From Oryzomicrobium terrae (lineage in GTDB: Bacteria; Pseudomonadota; Gammaproteobacteria; Burkholderiales; Rhodocyclaceae): a stretch of DNA of 64,000 nt. Where the stretch lies: positions 2,480,001 through 2,544,000 of the forward strand of contig NZ_CP022579.1 of NCBI RefSeq assembly GCF_008274805.1. The letters run 5' to 3'. Within the stretch, counting starts at the first letter, position 1; each line of letters starts with the position of its first letter. Both the position numbers and the translations under genes were made by a program. A model generated the notes under the pieces. The model was not told the DNA's origin. It searched no databases and saw only the letters and a program-made list of their open reading frames with translations. Below are positions 45,001-59,600 of the stretch, one piece after another.

Positions 45001-48000
45001 CAGGGTGGCGAATTCCTGGGCGTCGAGCTTGGAGGAGCGGGGCTCGAACACCAGGCGCACGGCGTGGTCCTTGTCCGATTCGTCCCGCACCCGGTCGAGC
45101 TGGGCCAGGATCAGCTGCTTGGTCTGGCTCTGCTCCTGGGTGAGGGTTTTCTTGCCCTTCTTGACCTTGGGGTTGGTCAGTTCCTCGATCTCTTCGAGCA
45201 CCTTCTGGGACGAGGTGCCCGGCGGCAGCTCGGTCACCACCAGCTGCCACTGGCCCCGGGCCAGTTCCTCGACCGTGTAGCGGGCGCGCACCTTGAGGGA
45301 GCCGCGGCCGCTCTCGTAGGCGTCACGGATCTCGGCGGCGGTGGAGATGATCTGGCCGCCCCCCGGGTAGTCCGGGCCCTGGACGTGTTCGAGCAGCTCG
45401 GCGGTGGTCAGCTCGGGCTTTTTGAGCAGGGCCACGGCGGCCTTGGCCACTTCGCGCAGGTTGTGGGAGGGAATCTCGGTGGCCATGCCCACGGCGATGC
45501 CCGAGGCGCCGTTCAACAGCAGCATCGGCAGCCGCGCCGGCAGGTACTGGGGCTCCTTGAAGGCGCCGTCGTAGTTGGGCTGGAAGTCCACGGTGCCCTT
45601 GTCGATCTCGGCCAGCAGCAGTTGGGCGATGGGGGTGAGGCGGCATTCGGTGTAGCGCATCGCCGCTGCCCCGTCGCCGTCCCGGGAACCGAAGTTGCCG
45701 TGGCCGTCCACCAGGGGGTAGCGCAGGGAGAAATCCTGGGCCACCCGCACCATGGCGTCGTACACCGCGGTGTCGCCGTGGGGGTGGTACTTACCGATCA
45801 CGTCCCCCACCACCCGGGCCGACTTGACCGGCTTGGTGGTGGCGTTGAGCCCCAGCTCGTGCATGGCGAAGATGATGCGCCGCTGCACCGGCTTCATGCC
45901 GTCGGCGGTATCGGGAATGGCCCGGGAACGCACCACGCTCATGGCGTAGCGCAGGTAGGCGTCCTCGGCGTAGCGGTGCAGGGGGAACGGGGATTCGCCG
46001 TCCCAGACGAAGGGGGTGGGGGCCTGGGGCGGCGCCGGCGGGGCGGCGGGGTCCGGGGCCGGAGCGTCTGCTGCATCGGCCAGATCGGCCGGGGCAGCGT
46101 CGCCGGCGGCGGACAGGGCCAGGTCGGCCTCGTCCTGCACAGCCGTGTCGGTTTCCGTCTCCGTCGCCGTGGCGGCGCCCGGGGCGAACAGGTCCGGCGT
46201 CAGGTCGTCGGTGGGGTGGGTCATGGTCTGCCTACTCTAATCTGCGTCAAACGTCGGCTTCGACTTCGTTGCCGCGCCGTTCCATCCATTCCCGGCGGGA
46301 GCCGGATTCGCCCTTGCCCATGAGCATGCGCATCATGGCCACCATCTCGTCCCAGCCGGCCCGGTCGATGCTGATCTGCACCAGGCGGCGGGTGTCCGGG
46401 TTGAGGGTGGTCTCCCAGAGCTGTTCGGCGCTCATCTCGCCCAGGCCCTTGAAACGGCTGATGGACACCCGGTCGGGCTTGATGCCGTCGCGTTCGAGCT
46501 TGTCGAGCAGGGCCTCCCGCTCTTCCTCGTCCAGGGCGTAGAGCTTCTTCGGCGGCCGGTTCTTGCCCTGGCCCGGCACGTCGAGGCGGAACAGGGGCGG
46601 CTGGGCCACATAGACGTGGCCCCGGGCCACCAGCATCGGGAAGTGGCGGCAGAACAGGGTGAGCAGCAGGGTCTGGATGTGGGAGCCGTCCACGTCCGCG
46701 TCCGACAGCACGATCAGCTTGTGGTAGCGCAGGCCGGACAGGTCTGCATTGTCGTTGAAGTCGTGGGGCTCGATGCCCAGGGCCACGGCGATGTCGTGGA
46801 CCTCGGCGTTGCCGTAGAGGCTGTCGCGCTCCACTTCCCAGGTGTTGAGCACCTTGCCGCGTAGGGGCAACACGGCCTGGAATTCCTTGCTTCGCCCTTG
46901 CTTGGCCGAGCCGCCGGCGGAATCGCCTTCCACCAGGAACAGTTCGGCCCGGGCGGCCTCGTCGGTCTCGCAGTCGGTAAGCTTGCCGGGCAGCACGGCC
47001 ACGCCGCTGCTCTTTTTCTTTTCCACCTTCTGGGCGGCACGCAGGCGGCTCTGGGCCTGCTTGATGGCCAGCTCGGCGAGTTTCTTGGCGTCGTCCACGT
47101 GCTCGTTGAGCCACAGCTCGAAGGGGTCGCGGATCATGCTGCCGACCAGGCGCACCGCATCGCGGCTGTTGAGCCGGTCCTTGGTCTGGCCCTGGAAGGA
47201 AGGATCGAGGACCCGGGCCGAGAGGATGAAGCTGGCCCGGCCGAACAGGTCGTCGGGCAGCAGCTTGACCCCCTTGGGCACCAGGCTGTGGTGCTCCATG
47301 AAGGTTTTCAGGGCGCCGAACACCCCTTCGCGCAGGCCGGCCTCGTGGGTGCCGCCGCCGGGGGTGGGAATCAGGTTCACGTAGGATTCGCGCACCGCGC
47401 CGCCGCCCTCTTCGCTCCAGGCCACGGCCCAGGCGGCGCCCTCGCCCTCGGCGAAGGTGTCGTCGTCCCGGCCGGCGATGTACTTCTCGCCGACGATCAT
47501 CGGCACCAACAGGTCGTTGCCGGAAAGCTGCTCGGCCAGGTAGTCGCGCATGCCGGACTCGTACAGCCAGACCTTTTCCTCGCCGGTCTTCTCCACCGAG
47601 AAGTTGACCTGGAAGCGGGGCAGCAGCACCGCCTTGGAACGCAGGATGCGCTCCAGCTCGGCGCGGGGAATGGCCGGGGAATCGAAGTACTTGGCGTCGG
47701 GCCAGACCCGCACCCGGGTGCCGCTGGCGCGCTTGGGGGCATCGCTGACCCGGACCAGGGGCTCGATCACGTCGCCGCCGGAAAACACCAGGCGGTGCAT
47801 GGCACCGTCGCGCACCACCTCGACTTCGAGGCGGGTGGACAGGGCGTTGGTCACCGACACGCCGACGCCGTGCAGGCCACCGGAGAAGGTGTAGGCGCCG
47901 CCGGCGCCCTTGTTGAACTTGCCGCCGGCGTGGAGGCGGGTATAGACCACTTCCACCGTCGGCACCCCTTCCACCGGGTGGATTTCCACCGGGATGCCGC

Positions 48001-51000
48001 GGCCGTCGTCGGCCACCGAGACGGAGCCGTCGTCGTGGAGGATCACCGAAAGGCGCTTGGCGTGGCCGGCGATGGCCTCGTCGGCGGCGTTGTCGATCAC
48101 CTCCTGGATGATGTGCAGGGGGTTCTCGGTGCGGGTGTACATCCCGGGCCGCAGCTTGACGGGCTCCAGGCCCTTCAATACGGCGATGTCGCTGGCGTTG
48201 TAGCTCATGAACGGGGATCAGTCCTGAATGGTGCGAAGCAATGACGGACGGAATGATACGGCCAGACCCCCGCCGGGCCGAAATTTACCGGTGAGGCCCG
48301 CCACCGGCAAAGCCCCGCCGACCGGCTCAGGGTCGGGCCGCCGTATGGCGGCGCACCATTTCCCGCACCATGGCGGTGAACTGCTCGGCCACCTCGTGGC
48401 GTACCGCCGCCGGGCCGATCAGGGGCGGCAGGCCCATCTCCGGCACGATCCAGGCGTGGTAGTGGAAGCGGGTTTCGGGCGGGTCGCCATCAGGACGGTC
48501 GCCCCGTTCGCTGCGTTCCGCTTCGAAACGCAGTTCCGATTCCATGTGCCGGGCGGTGCCGGAAATGCTCCGGGCGAGAATACGGTCGGGCTGCAGCTCC
48601 ACGTCCCGGATCGACTCGAAGCCCACCGAGAACAGGCCGTAACGCATCCGTCCCCGCTGCAGCACGCGCAGCCGGCTGCCCTCCCGGGCCAACACCTCGC
48701 TCCTTTCCACATTGGGCACAAAGGCCGCCATGTGGGAAAAGTCGCTCAGCACCGCGTAGGCCACCCGGCGAGGCACCGGAGCGCGCACATCGACATCGAC
48801 GGTGAAGCCGCCCCCCGGCTCGTTTTCGCCGGGCACGGCCTCGTCCCCCGGCGCCCGGGAGGTGCCCGATATCCGCTTGACCACCACCTGGGCCGGGGCC
48901 ACGCCGATCTGGGTGCTGAGGACACCGGCACTGTCATCCCCGGCCTGTGCGCCCCCCGCCACGCCGAGCAGCAACGCCAGGGCGGCAGCGCGAAGACCCA
49001 GCATTGACGTGGTCTTCCGGCTGGGGGAAGGCCGAGGGGAAAAAACAAGCGGAGGAAAATTCATGCTCCGGTTATATCCGGAGCCTCTGACCGGGTTCTG
49101 ACCCGCCGCCGCCCCCCAAGGGCGGACCTGCGGATCAGGCGTATCCGGCGGACTGTGGGGACGAACTCACGCTGCTGCAGGGAGCGGCGGCAAACCGGGC
49201 AGGAAGACTTCGGAAACCAGTACCTGCTTGCCCGGACCGGCGAACAGGGAGCGGCGCGCCCACAGGGGGGCACGGAGCGGGCGCCCCCCTGCCGGAAGCT
49301 CCGTCGCCAGAGCCGCCTGGGCCCGCGCCCCGAGGGGATGACGGCGGTCCACCCGGCAGAAGCGCAGCGGGCCGCGCCGGATGCGCGGATCGGCGAACAA
49401 GGTATGACCCAGGGGGCGTCCGCCCAGGCCACGGAAGACCCGGTCGAAGCGATGGCGCGGCGCCAGGGGTACCACAGTGTGGCCGTATACCGCCGGCCGG
49501 CCGTCGCACACCAGGCAGACCTGGCGCACCCGGGCCAGTTGGCCCGGACGCAGGCCGAGCAGGCGCGCTTCGTCCCGGTGCGGCACGGCCAGCCCCTCGT
49601 AGAGGGGAGCGACGGAAAAGGAGGAGCAAGCCGCCACCAGCCGCGCCGTCAGGGAGCGGCGGCCGACCAGCCAGTTGCGCAAGGGGCGCAGGTCGGCCGG
49701 CACCAAGGCGTGCCCGCGCCAGGGCGAGCGGGGAGAAACGCAGGTCACAGCGGAAAAACGTGGCGACGGGAGAGCAAGGACCGGCAAGGCGGCGGAAGCA
49801 GCGCGCCGGTTCAGCGCGGCGCCGGTGCCCGCTCGATGCCCTGGATGCTCATGCCCGATTTAAGACCGCGGCTGGAAAACCAGCCGCTGTTCATTTCCAG
49901 GGCGAAGCGGGCCGGTTCGGCCGAACAGTGGTTGTTCTCGGTGCGCGGCTGCATTTCGGCCACGTTGATGATGCGGCCCTGGCCGTCGATGAAGGCCACC
50001 GACAGGGGCAGCAGGGTGTTGCGCATCCACATGCAGTGGCGTGCCGCCTGGGGGAAAACGAACAGCATGCCCTGGTTGGGCGCCAGGGCGGTGCGGTACA
50101 TCAGCCCCTTCTCGCGGGTTTCCTGGGTGGCCGCCACCTCGGCCTCGATGCGGTGGATGCCAGCGGCCAGTTCCATGCGCGGGAACTCCTCGGCGGCCGG
50201 ACCGGTGACGACGATGGCGGCAGGCAGCGCTGCCAGCCAGGTGCGGGACAAACGCGGGAGCGCCTGGCGCCAGCGGGACAGGAAGGAAAGGGAAGGTACG
50301 GTGTTGAGCATGGCCGCGAATTTACCGGCTGCGCCGGGCCGAGGCAATGGCCGGAGCGCCGAGGACACACGCGGCCCATGACGACCCGCCGTTCCCGGGC
50401 CCGGACAAGCGATGCGGGGCCGACAGGGGGTAGTGAGGCAGACCGGGGCCGTGGCGATTTCCCGACGGGGCCCCGATAACGCCCAGTCCACCGTTCCCGA
50501 TTGCGGCGTCAGGGCGCCAGCAGGCTGCGCCCGTCACCCTCGCGCAACGTCCATTCCCCCGGGGCCAGGCCGGTAACGGCGAACGGGCCGATGGCGGCGC
50601 GGATCAGGCGCAGGGTGGGAAAGCCCACCGCGGCAGTCATGCGCCGCACCTGGCGGTTCTTGCCTTCCGTAATGGTCAGTTCGACCCAGGCGGTGGGAAT
50701 CGCTGCTCGGTAACGGATCGGCGGGTTGCGCGGCCACAACCCCGGGGGCTCGTTGATCAGGCGCGCCCGGGCCGGCCGGGTGCGTCCGTCCTTGAGGTCC
50801 ACACCGCGGCGCAGGGCCTCCAGGGCGGCCTCGTCGGGCACGCCTTCGATCTGGGCCCAGTAGGTCTTGGCCAGCTTGAAGCGGGGATCGGCGATGCGGG
50901 CCTGGAGGGCTCCGTCGTCGGTGAGCAGCAGCAGCCCCTCGCTGTCGGCGTCGAGCCGACCGGCAGGGTAGACGCCAGGTACGGGAATGAACTCGGCCAG

Positions 51001-53560
51001 GGAGCGCCAGCGCCCTTCCGGGGTGAATTGGGACAGCACCCCGTAGGGCTTGTTGAGCAGCAGCAGGCGGGACATCGGGGGAGGATTGCGGGGAAGCGGG
51101 GGAGTGTAAAGAGGAACGCGAGGCGAATTTGGCTGCACCGGGCCGCGTCAGACGCTCGCGGGGGCACCGGGAAAACGGTGCGAGAAGCGCAGCTCCTCAG
51201 GATAGGGGAAGAAGTCCTCGATGCGGCCGTCGCGGATCTTCTGTTGGGTGGCCTGCCAGAAGGCCGGGCTGAGCAGGTCCCGATGGTACTTGAGGAAGGC
51301 GGCCTTGATGACCGGGGACGAGCCGAGCAGGAAGGTGGCGAATTCTTCTGGAAATACATCGTTGCGCGCCACCGAGTACCAGGCCTCGCCGGACATTTCC
51401 AGTTCCGGATAGGGCGCCTCGGGAATGGCGCGGAAGTTCACGTCGGTCATGTGCTCGATCTCATCGTAGTCGTAGAACACGACGCGGCTGTAGCGGGTGA
51501 CGCCGAAGTTCTTCCACAGCATGTCACCGGGGAAGATGTTGGCGGCGGCCAGTTCGCGGATGGCGTTGCCGTACTCGCGCACGGCGTGGTCTACCCGTTC
51601 CGGATCGGCCTTGTCCAGGTACATGTTGAGGGGAACCATGCGCCGCTCGATGTAGAGGTGCTTGATCACCAGCTGCTCGCCGTCGTCCGCCTCGATCTGG
51701 GAGGGGGCCAGGCGCTTCAGCTCGTCGATCAGCTCCGCGGAGAAGCGTTCCCGTGGCAGGGCGGCGTGGGAGAACTCCAGGGTATCGGCCATGCGCCCGA
51801 CCCGGTCCACCTGTTTGACCAGCTGGTACTTGTATTTGACCGTGGCCTGGTCCACCTCTTTCGAGGCGCCGAACACGTCCTTGATGATCTTGAACACGTA
51901 GGGGTAGGACGGCAGGGTGAACACCAGCATCACCAGGCCGCGGATGCCCGGCGCGACGATGAACTTGTCCTGGGAATGGCGCAGGTGGTGGATCAGGTCG
52001 CGGAAGAACATGGTCTTGCCCTGCTTGCCCAGGCCGAGCATGGTGTACAGCTCGGAGCGGGGCTTGTTGGGCATGATCGAGCGCAGGAACTGGACGTAGC
52101 CCGAGGGCACTTCCATATCCACCATGAAGTAGGCCCGGGACAGGGAAAAGAGAATGGAGATGCGCCAGGCGTCGAGCAGCACCGTGTCCAGGTAGAGCTT
52201 GCCTTCCGGGCTATGCAGCACGGGGATGGCGAAGGGGTATTCCAGGTTGCCGTTGATGGCCTTGCCGATGATGTAGGCGCCCTTGTTGCGGTAGAAGGGC
52301 GAGGTCAGCACCTGGATCTGGCAGTTGGCTTCCCGGGCCGGCAGTTCGCCCCCCAGGTGGGCCTGGACGGAGCGGTAGAGGTAATCCACGTCCCGCGCCA
52401 GATCCTCGAACGCCCGCTGCCAGCCGAAGTCCTGGACGATCCGCGTGAAGGTGGCGCGCAGCCCGCCCTCCCCCGGGTAATAGCTGGAATAGGTGGGCGG
52501 GTTGGAGTCGATGTACTCGGTGGAGATGGCCGGCCGGACGAAGATGAAGTCGTTGTGGAAATAGGTCCGGTGCAGGATCTTGCAGCACACCGAATTGAAG
52601 AAGGTCTCCGCCAGTTCCGGCTGCTTGTGGTTGAGCAGCAGGCCGATGTAGAGCAACTTGACCTGCTGCCAGGTAGCGTCGTCCAGGGTCTCGGCCTTGA
52701 ACTCGTCGCGCAGGCGCTCGACGCATTCCTCCACCCGGTCGTCGTAGAAGCGGATGCGATCCTTGACCGCCGCATGCACGGCAGGCCAGTCGCCAGCCTC
52801 GAACCGTGACTTGGCCTCCCGGCTGGTCTGGCGGAACAGCCGGTAGTGCTTGTCGAACCCGTCGATCAGGGCCTGGGCGATGCGCGGGGCGGCCGCCGCC
52901 GTGGCGCTGGCGAAGGGATTCTGTGCGGTGGAGAAGTCCATCGACGAAAGACCGGAACGTGGCGTAAAGCGGAAATCTTAGCACCGGCGGGGGGATGGAT
53001 CGCCCCGGGCGGGGCCGGGAGACGGCACCGCCAAACGCCCGTGGGGAGGGGAATCCGCAGGCTTCCATTGCACACAGCGGGATATTATTTCGAGGGGTGA
53101 GATATAATTCATAAGAGTTTTGTTAGCACACGATCCACCTGTTCGAGGAATTAGCATGGCTGCTGGGAAATCGAAGATCATCTACACACTAACGGACGAG
53201 GCGCCCCTGCTGGCGACCTGTGCTTTTCTGCCGATCATCCGCACCTTCACCGGGCCGGCCGGTATCGAGGTCGCCGAGAGCGATATCTCCGTCGCTGCCC
53301 GCGTCCTGGCCGAGTTTTCCGATTACCTCACCGAAGCGCAGCGCGTCCCCGACAATCTGGGCGAGCTGGGCAAGCTGACCCTGCAGCCCGACACCAACAT
53401 CATCAAGCTGCCCAACATCAGCGCCTCCGTGGCTCAGCTGGTGGCCTGCATCAAGGAACTGCAAGGCAAGGGCTACGCCATTCCCGACTACCCGGAAAAC
53501 CCCACGTCGGACGAAGAGAAGACGATCAAGACCCGCTACGGCAAGTGCCTGGGCTCCGCC

Positions 53561-53601
<41 letters not shown>

Positions 53602-56600
53602 TCCTGCCGCCGTCAAGAACTACGCCAAGAAGCACCCCCATTCCATGGGTGAATGGAAGCCCTGGTCCCAGACCCACGTGGCCCACATGGACCACGGCGA
53701 CTTCTACCACGGTGAAAAGTCCATGACCCTGGACAAGGCCCGTGACGTGAAGATGGAGCTGATCACCAAGAGCGGCAAGACCATCGTGCTCAAGCCGAAG
53801 GTCGCCCTCCAGGCCGGCGAGATCATCGATTCGATGTTCATGAGCAAGAAGGCCCTGTGCGAGTTCTACGAGAAGGAACTGGAAGACTGCCGCCAGGCCG
53901 GCATCCTCTTCTCGCTGCACGTCAAGGCCACCATGATGAAGGTCTCGCACCCCATCGTCTTCGGCCACTGCGTCAAGATCTACTACAAGGAAGCCTTCGA
54001 GAAGCACGGCAAGCTGTTCGACGAACTGGGCATCAACGTCAACAACGGCATGGCCACCCTGTACGAGAAGATCGACACCCTGCCCGAATCCAAGCGCGAC
54101 GAGATCATCCGCGACCTGCACGCCTGCCAGGAGCACCGTCCCCGTCTGGCCATGGTGGACTCCGCCAAGGGCATCACCAACTTCCACTCCCCCAACGACA
54201 TCATCGTCGACGCCTCCATGCCGGCCATGATCCGCGGCGGCGGCAAGATGTGGGGCGCCGACGGCAAGCCGTACGATGCCAAGGCCGTGATGCCGGAATC
54301 CACCTTCGCCCGCATTTACCAGGAGATGATCAACTTCTGTAAGTGGCACGGTAACTTCGACCCGCGCACCATGGGCACCGTGCCCAACGTCGGCCTGATG
54401 GCCCAGAAGGCCGAGGAATACGGTTCCCACGACAAGACCTTCGAGATCCCCGAAGACGGCGTCGCCAACATTGTCGATCTGGCCACCGGCGAAGTGCTGC
54501 TCACCCAGAACGTGGAAGAAGGCGACATCTGGCGCATGTGCCAGGTCAAGGACGCGCCGATCCGTGACTGGGTCAAGCTGGCCGTCACCCGCGCCCGCAA
54601 CTCCGGCATGCCCGCCGTCTTCTGGCTGGACCCCTACCGTCCCCACGAAGCCGAACTGATCAAGAAGGTGGAAACCTACCTGAAGGATCACGACACCAGC
54701 GGCCTGGAAATCCACATCATGTCCCAGGTACGCGCCATGCGCTTCACCCTGGAACGCGTCGCCCGCGGCCTGGACACCATCTCTGTCACCGGCAACATCC
54801 TGCGCGACTACCTGACCGACCTGTTCCCCATCATGGAACTGGGCACCTCCGCCAAGATGCTCTCCATCGTCCCGCTGATGGCGGGCGGCGGCATGTACGA
54901 AACCGGTGCCGGCGGCTCCGCCCCCAAGCACGTGCAGCAACTGGTGGAAGAAAACCACCTGCGCTGGGATTCCCTGGGCGAGTTCCTGGCCCTGGCCGTG
55001 TCCCTGGAAGACTTGGGGCTGAAGACCGGTAACGCCCGCGCCAAGCTGCTGGCCAAGACCCTGGACCAGGCCACCGGCAAGCTGCTGGACGAGAACAAGT
55101 CCCCGTCCCGCCGCACCGGCGAGCTGGACAACCGGGGCAGCCAGTTCTACCTGGCCCTGTACTGGGCCCAGACCCTGGCCGCCCAGACCGAGGACCAGGA
55201 ACTGGCCGCCAAGTTCGCCCCCCTGGCCAAGACCCTGGCCGAGAACGAGGAAAAGATCGTCGGCGAGTTCAAGGCCGTCCAGGGCAAGCCGGTGGACATC
55301 GGTGGCTACTACCTGGCCGACCCGGTCAAGCGCGATGCGGTGATGCGCCCCAGCGCCACCTTCAACGCCGCGCTGCAGGCCGTCCAGGCTTAAGCGTCAC
55401 CCAAGCACCACGCAGCGCAGCATCCGGCCCTGGCAGGCTCCGCCCGCCAGGGCCTTTTTCTTTGGCCGCCGCCCGCCGCAGCGCAGCATGGCGGTGCCGC
55501 CACCCCCCGGATTTTTCATCCATAATGCCCCGCAGTCGGTGCGGGGCACGCCCCCGCCCGCAGGCTCATACGGGGTTGCACGCGACACGCAAGCACGGGG
55601 AGGCAACGGCCTTGCCACGTTGCGCGTGACGCCGTATCGGCCAGGATCTCAGCGCAATATCCTGGTGTTCGATAACAACGACCTCATACGGACGTGCATT
55701 CAGCCGGCAGGCAAGGCGGGAAGCCACTGAGGGCGCTCCAGCACGGAGCACGACGAGGCGACTCACCATGCCAGACGAGTGAAGGCGACGCCGTATCAAC
55801 TCGCGAGGAGATGGAAATGAGTTCACACATCAAGGTTCCCCAAGGCGGTCAGAAAATCATCCCGGGCCAGGCGATTCCCGACAATCCCATCATTCCCTTC
55901 ATCGAAGGCGACGGCATCGGCGTGGACATCACCCCGGTGATGAAGAAGGTGGTGGATGCGGCGGTGGCCAAGGCTTACGGCGGCAAGCGGCAGATCCACT
56001 GGATGGAGGTCTATGCCGGTGAGAAATCCACCCAGCTGTACGGCTCCGACGAATGGCTGCCCAAGGAAACCTTCGACGCCCTCAAGGAATATTCCGTCTC
56101 CATCAAGGGCCCCATGACCACCCCGGTAGGTGGCGGCATCCGTTCCCTCAACGTAGCCCTGCGCCAGGAACTGGACCTCTACCAGTGCGTGCGTCCGGTG
56201 CAGTACTTCAAGGGCGTGCCTTCCCCCCTCAAGCAGCCCGAGCTGTGCAACATGGTGATCTTCCGCGAGAACACCGAGGACATCTACGCCGGCATCGAAT
56301 GGGCCAACGGCACCGACGCCTGCAAGAAGGTGATCAAGTTTCTCCAGGACGAAATGGGGGTGAAGAAGATCCGCTTCCCCGAAACCTCCGGCATCGGCAT
56401 CAAGCCGATTTCCGTCGAGGGCACCGAGCGCCTGGTGCGGGCCGCCATCAAGTACGCCATCGACAACAAGCGCAAGTCGGTGACCATCGTGCACAAGGGC
56501 AACATCATGAAGTTCACGGAAGGCAACTTCCGCGATGCGGCCTATGCCCTGGCCAAGCGCGAGTTCGGCGGCGTCGAGATCGACGGCGGCCCCTGGCTCA

Positions 56601-59600
56601 AATTGCCGGCCGACAAGGGGGGCATCGTCATCAAGGACGCCATCGCCGACGCCTTCCTGCAGCAGATTCTGCTGCGCCCGGCCGAATACGACGTGATCGC
56701 CACCACTAACCTCAACGGCGACTACATCTCCGACGCCCTGGCGGCCCAGGTGGGGGGCATCGGCATCGCCCCGGGGGCCAACATCTCCGACAAGTACGCC
56801 TGCTTCGAGGCGACCCACGGCACGGCGCCCAAGTACGCCGGGTTGGACAAGGTGAACCCGGGTTCCCTGATCCTGTCCGCCGAGATGATGCTGCGCCACC
56901 TGGGCTGGACCGAGGCGGCGGACCTGATCATCAAATCCATGGAAGCGGCCATCGGCGACAAGGTGGTGACCTACGACTTCGCCCGCTTGATGGACGGCGC
57001 CACCGAGGTGTCCTGCTCCGAATTCGGTGAGGCCATGATCGCCCGGATGTGAGCGGCGGGATGTAAGCAACACGCCCCCCAAGCAAAACGCCCCACGGTC
57101 TCCCGTGGGGCGTTTTGCTTGGCAACGCAGTCATGCCGACAGCGGGCGCCGGACACGCCCAAAGCGCTACCGCTGCGTCGCAAGACCTGCGCCGGTGGCT
57201 ACAGATCCCCTTCCACCGTGGTCAGGCCCAGCCCCTCCCAGTCGAACATGCCACCCCGGTAGTAGTAGATGCGCCCGGCCGGAAAACCCTCGCGCACCAT
57301 GGCGGTGATGGCCGTCGGGCTCTGGGGGCACATCGGGCCGTTGCAGAAGGCCACCACCTTGCGCGCCTTGGCGCAATCCCAACCCTTGCCGGTCTTGGCG
57401 CATCCCAGTTCGCCGAGGCGGCTGGCCACCTCGGTGTAGGGAATGTTCACCGCCCCGGGGATGGTGGCCTTCACGAACCACTCGGGCTCGCGCATATCCA
57501 CCAGCATCGCCTCCGGGTCCTTGTAGAAGCCGAGCAGCTCGACCTCGGTGATCGGCACCACACCCGGCACCGGCACCAGGGGCTGCAGCCAGCCCTTGAC
57601 CTTGGCGCAGGGCGTCAGCACCCGGGTGATGACGACCTTGCCCTGGGCCGTCTCGGCCACGAATTCGGTCTCCTGGCCCACCAGGCGCAGCCGCTCCGGT
57701 GCGGCCTGCTGGGCCAGGCCCAGGGCGGCGTAGGCGAGACCGGCGAGCAGGGCACCGGTCCGGGCGATGTTCGTGGCGAAGGTCATGGCGTCTCCTTTGT
57801 CGTTGTCGTGGGCGGCCCGATGCGCCGGGCCGTGGCGGCGATTATTTCATAGGAATCGCCTATTCACGCCCGCTGACGAACCTAGCCGGAGCAAGGCAAG
57901 GCGCTCCGGCCGATGCCAGCCAATCACGGTGGACTGCGGCAAATTGCGGCGGATTTCCCGGGCGCGAGGACAAGTCCAGCGATGGCCGCAACCGGCAGAG
58001 CCAGTGGCCGCCATGCCCCCTATCCCACCGACCGCTCGGCCCATCATTCCCGTCCCAGCCATCGTCAACGGCGATGCCTGTTTTCGCCCCCTCTGGAACT
58101 CCGCGACTGACGCGGGGTTTCGCGGCGCACCAAAAATGCCATCGCCGTTGACGATGGCATTACCCCGTACCCCTCCCGGAGAAAGACCTGCCCCGATGTT
58201 CCCGCCATTGCCGCCCTTCGGTGCGATGCCACGCCCAGGCGTGGAGACACGTTCGAACCGGGCCAGATGGCCGGCAAGCCCCCCTCACGGCGCCCTGCCG
58301 CCGGGCCGCGCCAAGCAAAACGCCGCCCGGAAAATCCGGGCGGCGTTCGGCCGCAACTGGAGAATCGAGGGGGCGGAAACCGCCCCCGTGGCAAAGCGCT
58401 TACTGGATGATGCCACCGCCCAGGCAGACCCGGCTCTCGTACACCACCACCGACTGGCCCGGGGTCACCGCCCACTGGGGTTCGGCGAACTTGATGGTGG
58501 CGGTACCGGCGGCCGCGTCGAAACTGTCGATCTCGCAGGGCGCGTCCGGGGTGCGGTAGCGCGGCTTGGCGGTGTACACCCAGTGGGTCTTGGGCGCCTC
58601 GCCGGCCACCCAGGACAGGTCGCCGGCCACCAGGGTGTCGGTCTGGAGCGCCGGATGGTCGTGGCCCTGGACCACGTAGAGGATGTTGCGCGCCATGTCC
58701 TTCTTGGCCACGAACCAGGCGTCGTGGTCGCCGCCGCCACCCTTCTGGCCGCCGATCTTGAGGCCCTTGCGCTGGCCCAGGGTGTGGTACATCAGCCCCT
58801 CGTGCTCGCCGATCACCCGGTCGTCGTCCAGCACCCGGATTTCCCCCGGCTGGCGCGGCAGGTAGCGGCTCAGGAATTCGTTGAAGGGCCGCTCACCGAT
58901 GAAGCAGATACCAGTGGAATCCTTCTTGGTGGCCACGTGCAGCCCCGCCTCTTCGGCGATCTTGCGCACGTCGCGCTTGTAGTAGTCGGCCAGGGGGAAC
59001 AGGGTCTTGGCCAGCTGGGCCTGGTTGAGGCGGTGCAGGAAGTAGCTCTGGTCCTTGGTGCCGTCCTCGGCCTTGAGCAGCTGGAACTTGCCCTGGAACT
59101 CGCGCACCCCGGCGTAGTGGCCGGTGGCGATCTTGCTCGCCCCCAGGGTCATGGCATGGTCGAGGAAGGCCTTGAACTTGATCTCGGCGTTGCACAGCAC
59201 GTCCGGGTTAGGGGTGCGGCCGGCCTGGTACTCGCGCAGGAACTCGGCAAACACCCGGTCCTTGTACTCGGCGGCGAAGTTGACCACCTCGACGTCGATG
59301 CCGATCACGTCGGCCACGCTCATCACGTCGATCAGGTCCTGGCGCGACGAACAGTATTCCTCGGTGTCGTCGTCCTCCCAGTTCTTCATGAACAGGCCGA
59401 CCACCTTGTAGCCCTGGCGCTTGAGCAACAGGGCCGCCACCGACGAGTCCACCCCGCCGGACAGGCCCACCACCACAGTTTCAGTCGACATCGGGTCCTT
59501 CTCCCTTCAACCAATTCGCAAGAGGCAGCACCACCGGTGCGGCCCCGGGTAAAACAAACCAGCTATCCACCACGTAGCGGGCGCCGGGATGACGCTCCAC